A stretch of DNA of 64,000 nucleotides from Rhodococcus koreensis. GTDB lineage: Bacteria > Actinomycetota > Actinomycetes > Mycobacteriales > Mycobacteriaceae. Made by a program: the position numbers and the translations under genes. Position 1 is the stretch's first letter. Every line of letters starts with the position of its first letter. The stretch covers positions 8,087,501 to 8,151,500 of the forward strand of contig NZ_FNSV01000005.1 of NCBI RefSeq assembly GCF_900105905.1, in the 5' to 3' direction. Under the pieces are notes generated by a model. It was not told the origin of the DNA and made no database searches. It worked only from the letters and a program-made list of their open reading frames with translations. This document shows positions 41,314 through 49,675 of this stretch, in pieces.

Positions 41314-42681
41314 GTGCCCGCATCAGACCCGTCTTCCGCAACGGATCCGACCTCACGCCGTCAGGCGCGCCCGTGGGAGCTCGCCGCGCTGGCCGGACTG
41401 GTCCTCGCCGTCGTCGTCGTACTCGCGCTGACCGGGTTCTCTCACGACGAGCGGGGCGCCGACGGGGCGGTCGGCACCGCGCAGGCCGACACGGAGTCGC
41501 GGGCAGCGGCCGTCCAGTTGCTCCTCGACACGTGGGCGTCGGCCGTGCGGACGAACGACACGGCCCGGCTGTCGGGTCTGATGGATCGGGCGGCGTCGCC
41601 GGGCTTCCTGGCCGCCGAGACGCGCCGCGCGAGCAACGTTGCCGGGGTGGAATTCTCGGACTGGGGTTACGAGATCACCGAGAGTCCCGAGGCGGCGGTG
41701 CCGTCGAGTCTCGTCGACGCGCTCGGGGCCGACGAGGTGTGGGCGCCGGCCGTGCAACTCCGCTACGCGATCGCGGGGGCGGACGAGAGCCCCACCCGCA
41801 AACCGATCGCGCTCGTCGTGGCCCGGCGTGGTGACAGCTGGGCCCTCGTGAGCGACAGTGCCACCGTGAACGGCGAGCGGCGGACGTGGCGCGGCCCGTG
41901 GGACTTCGGAACGGTCGTATCGCGCCGCGTCGACACCGGCGACGGCCGGACGTCGGTGGTGCTCGGACATCCCGAGAACGCCGCGATGGTGGACCGGCTG
42001 GCGGAGGAACTCCCCGCCGCCGTCGTCAACGCCACCCAGCTGTGGGGTTCGGACTGGGCGGGCCGCGCACTCGTGTGGGTCGCCGGATCGCAGGACGAGT
42101 TCACCGCCCTCGTCGGTTCCGATCACGACGGCCGTGGCATCGCCGCGGTCGCCATCTCGGACGCCGTCGACTCCGACGCCGACGCGGTCACCGGGCAGCG
42201 GATCGTGTTCAGCCCCTCGTCGGCGGAACGGCTCACCGAGGTCACCCGGCGGGCGATCCTGCGACACGAACTCACCCACGTGGCGGCGCGCGCCGAGACG
42301 GTGGACCGCTCACCGATGTGGGTGCTGGAGGGCTACGCCGAGTACGCCGCCTACCGGGGCACCGGTGAGGCCGCACGGCAGATCGCGCCGGCCCTGACCG
42401 CGCAGGTGGGCGCCGAGGGCCCGCCGACCGGATTCCCCGAGAACACCGACTTCTCCGAATCCGGCGAACGCGGCTCGGTCGCCTACGAGACCGCGTGGTC
42501 GATCAACGCCTTCGTCGCGGAGCAATACGGCGAAACGAAGCTGACGGAGCTGTACCGGACACTGGCCGTGGGGGAGGCCGATCCGGACACGGTCGACGCA
42601 CGACTGTCCGACGTCCTCGGCGTCGACGCCGAGCAGTTCCGGGACCGCTGGACCGACTGGGTGGGCGCTCACCTGGGGTGA
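41314..42681 (+). CDS. Membrane-anchored HEXXH protein, putative zinc metalloprotease
   Basis: A 455-residue protein with one N-terminal membrane span (LAALAGLVLAVVVVLALTGF, residues 23-42), so the bulk lies outside the membrane. The zinc motif HELTH is at 318-322 and a likely third ligand, Glu339 or Glu343, is in WVLEGYAEY, a gluzincin-like layout similar to the peptidase-MA group. The N-terminal extracellular part (about 60-200) looks like an NTF2-like or Mce-associated domain. No substrate is known. It is between the NlpC/P60 pair and pimB', suggesting an envelope role. Confidence 0.8.
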   Translation: MPASDPSSATDPTSRRQARPWELAALAGLVLAVVVVLALTGFSHDERGADGAVGTAQADTESRAAAVQLLLDTWASAVRTNDTARLSGLMDRAASPGFLAAETRRASNVAGVEFSDWGYEITESPEAAVPSSLVDALGADEVWAPAVQLRYAIAGADESPTRKPIALVVARRGDSWALVSDSATVNGERRTWRGPWDFGTVVSRRVDTGDGRTSVVLGHPENAAMVDRLAEELPAAVVNATQLWGSDWAGRALVWVAGSQDEFTALVGSDHDGRGIAAVAISDAVDSDADAVTGQRIVFSPSSAERLTEVTRRAILRHELTHVAARAETVDRSPMWVLEGYAEYAAYRGTGEAARQIAPALTAQVGAEGPPTGFPENTDFSESGERGSVAYETAWSINAFVAEQYGETKLTELYRTLAVGEADPDTVDARLSDVLGVDAEQFRDRWTDWVGAHLG

Positions 42682-42712
42682 CCCTGCGTCGGTGTCCGCG
42701 CGGTCGACCGCC

Positions 42713-42718
42713 TACGGT
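42713..42718 (+). promoter_or_regulatory. -10 hexamer for a leaderless pimB' transcript
   Basis: TACGGT, six bases before the ATG at 42725. Confidence 0.5.
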
Positions 42719-42724
42719 GATCAC

Positions 42725-43852
42725 ATGCGCCGAACCCTGTTGGTGACGAACGATTTTCCGCCGCGACCCGGTGGAATTCAGTCGTACCTGCACACCTTCG
42801 CCAAGCACCTGCCCGCCGACGACCTTGTCGTCTACGCCCCGCGCTGGCGCGGTGACTCGCACATCAAGTTCGATGCGCGGCAACCGTTTCAGGTCGTCCG
42901 TCACCCCACCACCCTGATGGTGCCGACACCGTTCGTCGCGCGCCGCGCCACCAGGTTGCTCGCCGAACACGACTGCACCGGCGTCTGGTTCGGCGCAGCG
43001 GCCCCGCTCGCACTGCTGAGTTCGACGCTGCGCCGCGCCGGAGCGGAACGGGTGGTCGCGAGTACCCACGGACACGAGGTCGGCTGGTCGATGCTCCCCG
43101 CCGCCCGCCAGGCCCTCGGCCGGATCGGCGACGGCACCGACGTCGTCACGTACGTCAGCCGCTATACCCGTGGCCGATTCGCGTCCGCATTCGGCGCCGG
43201 TGCGGCACTCGAGCACCTGCCGCCCGGAGTCGACACCGACCTGTTCACCCCGGACAGCGGGGCGCGGTCCGAACTGCGGGCCCGATACGGGCTGGGCGAC
43301 CGGCCGACGATCCTGTGCCTGTCCCGGCTCGTGCCGCGCAAGGGCCAGGACATCCTCATCAGGGCGCTCCCGACCGTCCGCGAACACATCGACGGCGCCG
43401 TCCTCGTGATCGTCGGCGGCGGACCCTACGAGGACCGCCTGCGCTCCCTCGCCCGCTCGGCGGGCGTCGAGGACCACGTCGTGTTCACGGGAACGGTGCC
43501 GTCCGCGGAGTTGGCGGCGCACCACACGATCGCCGACGTGTTCGCGATGCCCTGCCGCACGCGGGGTGCGGGACTCGACGTCGAGGGCCTCGGTATCGTG
43601 TTCCTGGAGGCGTCGGCCTCCGGTGTCCCGGTCATCGCCGGACAGTCCGGCGGCGCCCCGGAAACGGTGCGGCAGAACGAAACCGGGATGGTCGTGGACG
43701 GCACGTCGGTGGCCGAGGTGGCGCGATCGGTGATCGCGGTGCTGTCGGATCGCGACCGGGCGGCGGCGATGGGCGCCGCCGGCCGGGGCTGGGTCAAGGC
43801 GCAGTGGCGATGGGACGTGCTCGCCGCGAAGCTGCAGTCCCTTCTGGCGTGA
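42725..43852 (+). CDS. pimB': GDP-mannose:monoacylated-PIM1 mannosyltransferase PimB'
   Basis: A 375-residue GT4 (GT-B) enzyme that adds the second mannose to phosphatidyl-myo-inositol monomannoside at the cytoplasmic membrane face. NDFPPRPGGIQSYL at the N-terminus, LSRLVPRKGQD for donor binding and the E-x7-E motif EGLGIVFLEASASGVPV match. Equivalent to Rv2188c in position. ATG at 42725 is leaderless-type; an upstream ATG-like codon at 42692 would overlap the metalloprotease region. Confidence 0.9.
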   Translation: MRRTLLVTNDFPPRPGGIQSYLHTFAKHLPADDLVVYAPRWRGDSHIKFDARQPFQVVRHPTTLMVPTPFVARRATRLLAEHDCTGVWFGAAAPLALLSSTLRRAGAERVVASTHGHEVGWSMLPAARQALGRIGDGTDVVTYVSRYTRGRFASAFGAGAALEHLPPGVDTDLFTPDSGARSELRARYGLGDRPTILCLSRLVPRKGQDILIRALPTVREHIDGAVLVIVGGGPYEDRLRSLARSAGVEDHVVFTGTVPSAELAAHHTIADVFAMPCRTRGAGLDVEGLGIVFLEASASGVPVIAGQSGGAPETVRQNETGMVVDGTSVAEVARSVIAVLSDRDRAAAMGAAGRGWVKAQWRWDVLAAKLQSLLA

Positions 43853-43857
43853 CCGCC

Positions 43858-43901
43858 CCGTGAGTACTTGTTAACCGCGGGCGGTTAACAAGTACTCACG
43901 G
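43858..43901. terminator. Perfect 21-bp hairpin at a convergent junction
   Basis: Arm CCGTGAGTACTTGTTAACCG(C) and its exact complement around GG. It begins with the same CCGTGAGT as the hairpin at 25051. Lies between pimB' and the converging fadD15. Confidence 0.85.
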
Positions 43902-43911
43902 GCCGCAGGCA

Positions 43912-45738
43912 CTATTTGGCGTAGAGGGCGGCGATGTCGTCGGCGAAGCTGTCGTGCACCACGTTGCGCTTGAGCTTCATCGTCGGCGTGAGCTCGCCGG
44001 TCTCCTCCGTGAAGTCCACGGGCAGGACCCGGAACTTCTTGATGGCCTCCGCGTGCGACACGAGCTTGTTCGCTTCCGCGACGGCCTCGTCGATCTCGGC
44101 CGTGAGGTCGGCGTCGGCGAGCAGATCGGCGACCGTCGTGCCCGCGGGCTTGCCGTTGCGCTCGTTCCACGCCGGCAGTGCATCGGCGTCGATGGTGATG
44201 AGCGCGCCGATGAACGGCTGCTGGTCGCCGACGATGATGGCCTGGCTGATCAGCGGGTGGGCACGCAGGTGATCCTCGAGCTGGGCGGGGGAGACGTTCT
44301 TGCCGCCCGCTGTGACGATGATCTCCTTCTTGCGTCCGGTGATGGTGATGTAGCCGTCCGCGTCGACCGATCCGAGGTCGCCGGTGTGGAACCAGCCGTT
44401 CTCGATCGCGTCGGCGGTTGCGCTCTCGTTGCGCCAGTAGCCGCCGAAGACGACCGGCCCCGACAGCAGGATCTCGCCGTCGTCGGCGATGCGAACGGAA
44501 TTGCCTGCGAGGGGCTTGCCGACCGACCCGACCTTCTGCTCGCCGATCGTGTTCACGGCGAATGCCGCGGACGTCTCGGTGAGGCCGTAGCCCTCGTAGA
44601 TGGTGATGCCGATGCCGCGGAAGAAGTGGCCGAGGCGGGCACCGAGCGGGGCGCCGCCGGAGATCGCCAGCTGGCACCTGCCGCCGAGCGCGGCCCGCAG
44701 CTTCGAGAACACCAGCTTGTCGAACAGCGTGTGCTTGACCTTGAGGACCTGTCCCGGGCCGCCGTTGTCCTGGGCCTCGCTCCACGCGATGGCCGTCTCG
44801 GCGGCGGCGTCGAAGATCTTGCCCTTGCCCTCGCCGTGGGCCTTGGCGCGGGCGCTGTTGTACACCTTCTCGAACACCCGCGGCACGGACAGGATGAAGT
44901 CGGGACGGAACTCGCCGAACGTCGGGACGAGGTTCGGGATGTCGCTGGTGTGCCCGAGTGCGGCCCCGGCGTCGAACGACGCGATGCTGACCGCGCGCGC
45001 CAGGACGTGCGCCATCGGCAGGAACATGAGGGTGCTGACACCGGGCGTCTTCAGCAGGGTGCCGAGGCTGGAATCGAGGATGCCCTTCGACTCGGCGATG
45101 AGGTTGGCGTGGGTGAGCTGGCAGCCCTTGGGCCTGCCCGTGGTGCCGGACGTGTAGATGAGGGTGGCCGGATCACTGGACTTCAGTGCGGCGACGCGGG
45201 CCCGGACCTCGGAGTCGGGAACGTCGGCGCCGCGTTCGGTCAGTTCCTCGACGACGCCGCGGTCGCTTTCCGACGCCTCGATCCGGTAGACGCCGCGGAG
45301 CGCGGTGGCCTCGGCGGCCACGGCCTTGACCGTGGCGGCGTGTGCCTCGTTCTCGACGACGAGGTCGATCGCGGCGGAGTCCTCGAGAATCCAGCGGACC
45401 TGCTCGGCGGAGGACGTCTCGTAGATCGGGACGGTGACACCGCCTGCCGCCCAGATCGCGAAGTCGACCAGCGGCCACTCGTACCGGGTGGCCGACATCA
45501 GGGCCACCCGGTCGCCCTGCTGGACGCCGATGGCGATGAGTCCCTTGGCGACCGCGGTGACCTGCGCGGCGAACTCGGCGGCCGTGACGTCGGTCCACCG
45601 TCCGTCGATCTTGCGCTTGTACACGACCAGCGTCGGGGCGGCCGCGGCATGGGCGAACACCGAGTCGACCGCGGACGCGTCCTCCGCGATCGTGAACGAC
45701 TGTGGCGCGCTGAACTCGGGCACGAAAACCTCCGACAC
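43912..45738 (-). CDS. fadD15: Long-chain fatty-acid-CoA ligase (FadD15 type)
   Basis: A 608-residue ANL-superfamily enzyme that activates fatty acids via acyl-AMP to acyl-CoA. Core motifs: LIYTSGTTGRPKGCQLTH (A3), YGLTETSAAF (A5), GWFHTGDLGSVDADGY (A7), and the C-terminal catalytic lysine region ITGRKKEIIVTAGGKNVSP. Length and context (next to pimB' and SRPBCC genes) match Rv2187. GTG start at 45738. Confidence 0.93.
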   Translation of the reverse strand: MSEVFVPEFSAPQSFTIAEDASAVDSVFAHAAAAPTLVVYKRKIDGRWTDVTAAEFAAQVTAVAKGLIAIGVQQGDRVALMSATRYEWPLVDFAIWAAGGVTVPIYETSSAEQVRWILEDSAAIDLVVENEAHAATVKAVAAEATALRGVYRIEASESDRGVVEELTERGADVPDSEVRARVAALKSSDPATLIYTSGTTGRPKGCQLTHANLIAESKGILDSSLGTLLKTPGVSTLMFLPMAHVLARAVSIASFDAGAALGHTSDIPNLVPTFGEFRPDFILSVPRVFEKVYNSARAKAHGEGKGKIFDAAAETAIAWSEAQDNGGPGQVLKVKHTLFDKLVFSKLRAALGGRCQLAISGGAPLGARLGHFFRGIGITIYEGYGLTETSAAFAVNTIGEQKVGSVGKPLAGNSVRIADDGEILLSGPVVFGGYWRNESATADAIENGWFHTGDLGSVDADGYITITGRKKEIIVTAGGKNVSPAQLEDHLRAHPLISQAIIVGDQQPFIGALITIDADALPAWNERNGKPAGTTVADLLADADLTAEIDEAVAEANKLVSHAEAIKKFRVLPVDFTEETGELTPTMKLKRNVVHDSFADDIAALYAK

Positions 45739-45868
45739 TGAAAATACTGGCGAGTAGGATTGTCTTCGCCAACTTTAGACCTTCCCCCGCAGGCTCCGCC
45801 TCCTGGCCGAACACGGGTGGTCAGAGGCCTGCTCGCGGGGCACCGCGGAACCGCGCCGAGGGCAATAT

Positions 45869-46258
45869 GTGAAGCTTGTCGCCGTGAGCAGCATTCAGGT
45901 CGCAGACCAGACGTTCATCGCGGCCCCACCGCAGCAGGTCGCGGCGGCGATCGCCCCGCCTGCCCGCTGGCGCCGGTGGTGGCCCGACCTCACCCTCGCC
46001 GTCCGCGAGGACCGCGCCGAGAAGGGCATCCGCTGGACCGTGGCCGGACCTCTCACCGGGACGATGGAAGTGTGGCTCGAGCCGGTGCTGGACGGAGCGA
46101 TCGTGCACTACTTCCTCCACGCCGAACCGGCGCGCAGCGAGCCCGCCCCGGATCTGGCCGCCCTGAACCGTCGCAGGCGGGTCGAGGGCAAGGTGATGTC
46201 TTTCGAGGTGAAGAAGGAACTCGAGGCCGGTCGCGCAGCGGGAGAACCGCCGTCCTGA
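45869..46258 (+). CDS. SRPBCC/polyketide cyclase-like protein (Rv2186c type)
   Basis: A 129-residue protein with a START/SRPBCC-like pattern: IAAPPQQVAAAIAPPARWRRWWPDLTLAV, then KGIRWTVAGPLTGTMEVWLEPV and a final helix (ALNRRRRVEGKVMSFEVKKELE). Likely binds a lipid or hydrophobic ligand; function unknown. Start could be GTG 45869 or GTG 45884. Two SRPBCC genes in a row precede the ArsA-like ATPase, an order also seen in mycobacteria. Confidence 0.8.
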   Translation: MKLVAVSSIQVADQTFIAAPPQQVAAAIAPPARWRRWWPDLTLAVREDRAEKGIRWTVAGPLTGTMEVWLEPVLDGAIVHYFLHAEPARSEPAPDLAALNRRRRVEGKVMSFEVKKELEAGRAAGEPPS

Positions 46259-46408
46259 GCCCGTTCCGGCTGTCGCGGCGGGGTCGGCATTGTGTCCGGG
46301 CGCCGGAATCGTGTGTGATAGTCGGGCACCACACAGACATACGGAACCGGTAACGGCGTGGCCCCGGATCGACGACGGGTCGGCCAGGCGAAAGGAAGCG
46401 TTCACTCC

Positions 46409-46846
46409 ATGCCCGAGAGGACCAAGAGGTCGATCAGTATCGAGGCGCCGCCCGCCCGGGTGATGGATGTGATCGCCGACTTCGACGCGTACCCCGCGTG
46501 GGTGGCAGCCGCGAAGTCCGTCGAGGTCATGGAACCCGGAAAGAACGGCCGCGCCGACCGGGTGCGGTTCGTGCTCGACGCGGGCATGGTCAAGGACACG
46601 TACGTCCTCCGTTACGACTGGGCGCCCGACGGCAAGTCGGTCAGCTGGGAACTCGAGTCCGGTGAGATCCAGAAGTCGCAGTTCGGTTCGTACGTCCTCG
46701 AGGACGAGCCGGACGGCGGCACCACCGTCACGTACGAGCTCACCGTCGACCTCACCATTCCGATGATCGGCCTGTTCAAGCGCAAGGCGGAGAAGGCGAT
46801 CACCGACACCGCGCTCAAGGAACTCAAGAAGCGGGTGGAAGGCTGA
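46409..46846 (+). CDS. SRPBCC/polyketide cyclase-like protein (Rv2185c type)
   Basis: A 145-residue START-like protein: SISIEAPPARVMDVIADFDAYPAWVAAAKSVEV, VRFVLDAGMVKDTYVLRYDW, TTVTYELTVDLTIPMIGLFKRKAEKAITDTALKELKKR is the family C-terminal helix. It probably binds a lipid in its cavity. ATG at 46409 follows AAAGGAAG. The stop overlaps the CTG start of the next gene. Confidence 0.87.
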   Translation: MPERTKRSISIEAPPARVMDVIADFDAYPAWVAAAKSVEVMEPGKNGRADRVRFVLDAGMVKDTYVLRYDWAPDGKSVSWELESGEIQKSQFGSYVLEDEPDGGTTVTYELTVDLTIPMIGLFKRKAEKAITDTALKELKKRVEG

Positions 46847-48084
46847 GCAGCGAGGGCCGTGCCGGACCTGCGCGGGTCCAGTTCTTCGTGGGGAAGGGGG
46901 GCGTCGGTAAGACGACGCTCGCGGCCGCGACGGCACAGGCGGCGGCCGAGTCCGGGAACCGGACGCTCCTCGTCTCGCTCGACCAGGCGCATTCCCTCGC
47001 CGACGTGGTCGGGATCGCCACCGCCCGCGACGTCGTGTCCGTGACCGACACCCTCGACGTCCTCGAACTCGACACCCTCACGTTGCTCGAGAACAGATTC
47101 CGCAGCCTGGCAGCGGTTCTCGCGGCCGCAGGGACGCACGACCACGGCGCTCAGTTGTCCGCGCTCGAACCGGAGGAGCTGACCGGGCTTCCCGGCGTGC
47201 AGGACGTGCTCGGGCTGGGCGAGATCGTCCGGTTCGCCACCGAGGGTGACTACGACGCCGTCGTGGTCGACTGCCCGCCCACCGCGGATTGCCTCCGGAC
47301 GCTCGCCGCGCCCGCGATGACTCTGGACTACCTCGAACGGGTGTGGCCGCAGCACCGCCGGATCGCCGCGCTGCTGGGTTCGGACCCCCGCCTCGTCATG
47401 CTGGTGTCGCTGATCGAACAGGTCGTGTCCGCGGTCGGCGAGGTCCGGGAGTTGCTCGCGAACCGCGCGAAAACCACTGTGCGACTGGTGACGACACCGG
47501 AGCGGGTGGTGCTGACGGAGACCCGGCGCACCGTCGCGGTGGCCGCGCTGTCCGGTCTGCGCATCGACGCGATCCTCGTGAACAATCTTCTGCCGCACTT
47601 CGATTCGCCGGCAGGACATGACGATCCCGGTGTGGCATGGTTGATCAGGCGGCGTGCCCTGCAGCAGCGGGTGCTCGACGAGCTCACCGCCTCCGCGGGC
47701 ACCACGGTGATCCTCTCGGTCACCCGGTCGGTGACGGAGCCGGTAGGGTGGGCCGATCTCGGCGGTATCGCCAGGGAGTTGTATGCCGACGACACGGACG
47801 CGGTTGCGGTGTTGGGGAAGAACCCGCCTGCGGTGCGGGTGGGGCTGGAATCGGGGGCCGGTGTGGATTCTGTGTACACGATGCGGATGTATCTGCCGCT
47901 CGTGAACCCGTCGACCCTGACGTTGGGTCGAGTGGAGGACGACTTGGTCGTGGGAGCGGAAGGGGTGCGCCGCCGGGTGCGCCTCGCCTCGGTCCTGCGC
48001 CGGTGCGTCGTCGCGGGCGCAGAACTCGACGGAAGCGATCTGGTCGTGCGCTTCACGCCCGACCCACAGGTGTGGCCGGTATGA
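46843..48084 (+). CDS. ArsA/Get3-like ATPase, probable CTG start (Rv2184c type)
   Basis: A 413-residue ATPase. RVQFFVGKGGVGKTTLAAATA is the deviant Walker A (KGGxGKT) with its preceding strand, VVDCPPTADCLR the switch/Walker B region, and VTTPERVVLTETRRTV matches ArsA. Get3/ArsA proteins target tail-anchored proteins or drive arsenite export; neither partner is here, and the role in actinobacteria is unknown. The only canonical start (GTG 46888) would delete the strand before the P-loop; no ATG, GTG or TTG is in frame upstream. CTG at 46843, overlapping the previous stop as CTGA, is the best start. Confidence 0.82.
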   Translation: MSSEGRAGPARVQFFVGKGGVGKTTLAAATAQAAAESGNRTLLVSLDQAHSLADVVGIATARDVVSVTDTLDVLELDTLTLLENRFRSLAAVLAAAGTHDHGAQLSALEPEELTGLPGVQDVLGLGEIVRFATEGDYDAVVVDCPPTADCLRTLAAPAMTLDYLERVWPQHRRIAALLGSDPRLVMLVSLIEQVVSAVGEVRELLANRAKTTVRLVTTPERVVLTETRRTVAVAALSGLRIDAILVNNLLPHFDSPAGHDDPGVAWLIRRRALQQRVLDELTASAGTTVILSVTRSVTEPVGWADLGGIARELYADDTDAVAVLGKNPPAVRVGLESGAGVDSVYTMRMYLPLVNPSTLTLGRVEDDLVVGAEGVRRRVRLASVLRRCVVAGAELDGSDLVVRFTPDPQVWPV

Positions 48085-48479
48085 ACGACGACCACGCGCA
48101 GCTGCTGGCGGAGCTGCGGGCGCTGGCCGAGACCGCCCTGGACCGTCTCGAGCCGATCCTCCAGCGCGCGGCGGCGCCGCACGCCGCGGCGGACGCTGCG
48201 GGAACGGCCGCCGGCACCGGTCAGTGGTCGGGATGCACGTGGTGCCCGGTGTGCGCGCTCGCGGCCCTGATCCGCGGCGAGCAGCACGACCTCGTGACCC
48301 TGCTCGCCGGTCAGGCGTCCGTGCTGATCGCCGTGCTGCGGCAGATCCTCGACGAGCACACCGATCACGATCCCTCGGGCCCCGGCGCGCCGGAACCGGG
48401 TCCGGGCGACGGCGGCGGAACGCCCGAACCGGACGGCGGCCCCGCGTTCGAACCGATCACCGTCACCGTCAAGCGCTGA
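48081..48479 (+). CDS. Small CxxC protein downstream of ArsA-like ATPase (Rv2183c type)
   Basis: A 132-residue protein of unknown function. An alpha-helical N-terminus (LLAELRALAETALDRLEPILQRA) precedes a CTWCPVCALAALIRGEQHD motif, possibly a zinc site, another helix (ASVLIAVLRQILDEH) and a Pro/Gly-rich acidic tail. ATG overlaps the ATPase stop (ATGA), so the two are coupled, and the protein may partner the ATPase. Confidence 0.8.
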   Translation: MNDDHAQLLAELRALAETALDRLEPILQRAAAPHAAADAAGTAAGTGQWSGCTWCPVCALAALIRGEQHDLVTLLAGQASVLIAVLRQILDEHTDHDPSGPGAPEPGPGDGGGTPEPDGGPAFEPITVTVKR

Positions 48480-48549
48480 CGGTGCCCGCCACCGGCCGGA
48501 TCGGCGGACTCGTGCACGTCGGCGATCCGGCATGGGCACAATCATCTTC

Positions 48550-49545
48550 ATGAGCACAGGCACGGGCAGCGATCGCACCCCCGGCTCGGCGCTGACCATC
48601 GGCATCGACGTGGGTGGAACGAGCATCCGTGCGTCGGTGGTCGACTCGGCCGGCGAGGTGCTCGACTCGCTCCAGTCGCCGACCCCGGCGTCGGCGAAGG
48701 CCCTGGAGAACGGCCTGGACCGGGCGGTGCGGGAACTGTCCGCGCGGCACGACGTCGCCGCGGTGGGGCTGGCGGTCGCCGGGTTCATCACCCCCGACCA
48801 CACCACGGTGCGGTTCGCGCCGCATCTGCCGTGGGTCGGGGCGCCCGTCGGCCGGGACCTGGGGCAGCGCCTCGGTCTGCCGGTGATCCTCGAGCACGAC
48901 GTGAACGCGGCGGCGTGGGCCGAGCACCGGTTCGGTGCGGCGGCGGGCGGCCGGAACGTGGTGATGCTCGCGATCGGCACGGGTATCGGCGCGGCGCTCC
49001 TCGCCGATGGCCGGCTGTACCGCGGCAGCCACGGCGTCGCACCCGAACTCGGGCACATCCAGGTCGTTCCCGGCGGTCGCCCGTGTGCGTGCGGCAAACA
49101 CGGCTGCTGGGAGCGGTACTGCAGCGGGACGGCCCTCGTCGACACCGCGATCGAACTTCTTGCCGCGGATCCGGCGACGTCGACCGTCCTCGCGCGGGAG
49201 GTGGCGGTCGATCCCGGGGTGCTCACGGGCAGGAGGATCGCCGGCGCCGCACAGGACGGCGATCCGCTCGCGCTGGAGACGATGCGGGACTTCGCCCGGT
49301 GGCTCGGGGTCGGCCTGGCTCTCATCGGTGACGTGTACGACCCGGATCTCGTCGTGATCGCCGGCGGAGTCGCGAGTTCGTCGGCGTTGTTCATCGACGA
49401 GGCCCGCGAGCACTATGCGGCGCTGACGACGGGCTCCGGGCACCGGCCGCTGGCCCGGATCCGGCCGACCCAGCTGGGGGAGGCGGCGGGCATGATCGGG
49501 GCGGCGGAACTCGCGCGGGCGGTCCTGCCCGATCGGGTGGGTTGA
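48550..49545 (+). CDS. ROK-family sugar kinase (probable glucokinase)
   Basis: A 331-residue kinase. ATP-binding IGIDVGGTSIRASVVD, catalytic-aspartate LEHDVNAAAWAE, ROK GTGIGAALLADG, ELGHIQV and the zinc-binding CACGKHGCWERYCSG are complete. ROK kinases with this zinc motif in actinobacteria are mostly glucokinases. ATG at 48550 was chosen for CACAAT at 48537-48542, seven bases upstream. Confidence 0.88.
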   Translation: MSTGTGSDRTPGSALTIGIDVGGTSIRASVVDSAGEVLDSLQSPTPASAKALENGLDRAVRELSARHDVAAVGLAVAGFITPDHTTVRFAPHLPWVGAPVGRDLGQRLGLPVILEHDVNAAAWAEHRFGAAAGGRNVVMLAIGTGIGAALLADGRLYRGSHGVAPELGHIQVVPGGRPCACGKHGCWERYCSGTALVDTAIELLAADPATSTVLAREVAVDPGVLTGRRIAGAAQDGDPLALETMRDFARWLGVGLALIGDVYDPDLVVIAGGVASSSALFIDEAREHYAALTTGSGHRPLARIRPTQLGEAAGMIGAAELARAVLPDRVG

Positions 49546-49675
49546 CGCCCGGCCGATCGCTGTAAACCCGCAGAGTGTGATGTTGTGCGGGCCTCCCGGC
49601 CGTGTGTAGCGACCCTCACCCACCCGAAGTAGAGTCGAGCCGAACGAAGCTTGGGTTGTGAACGGGAGGGACGCC

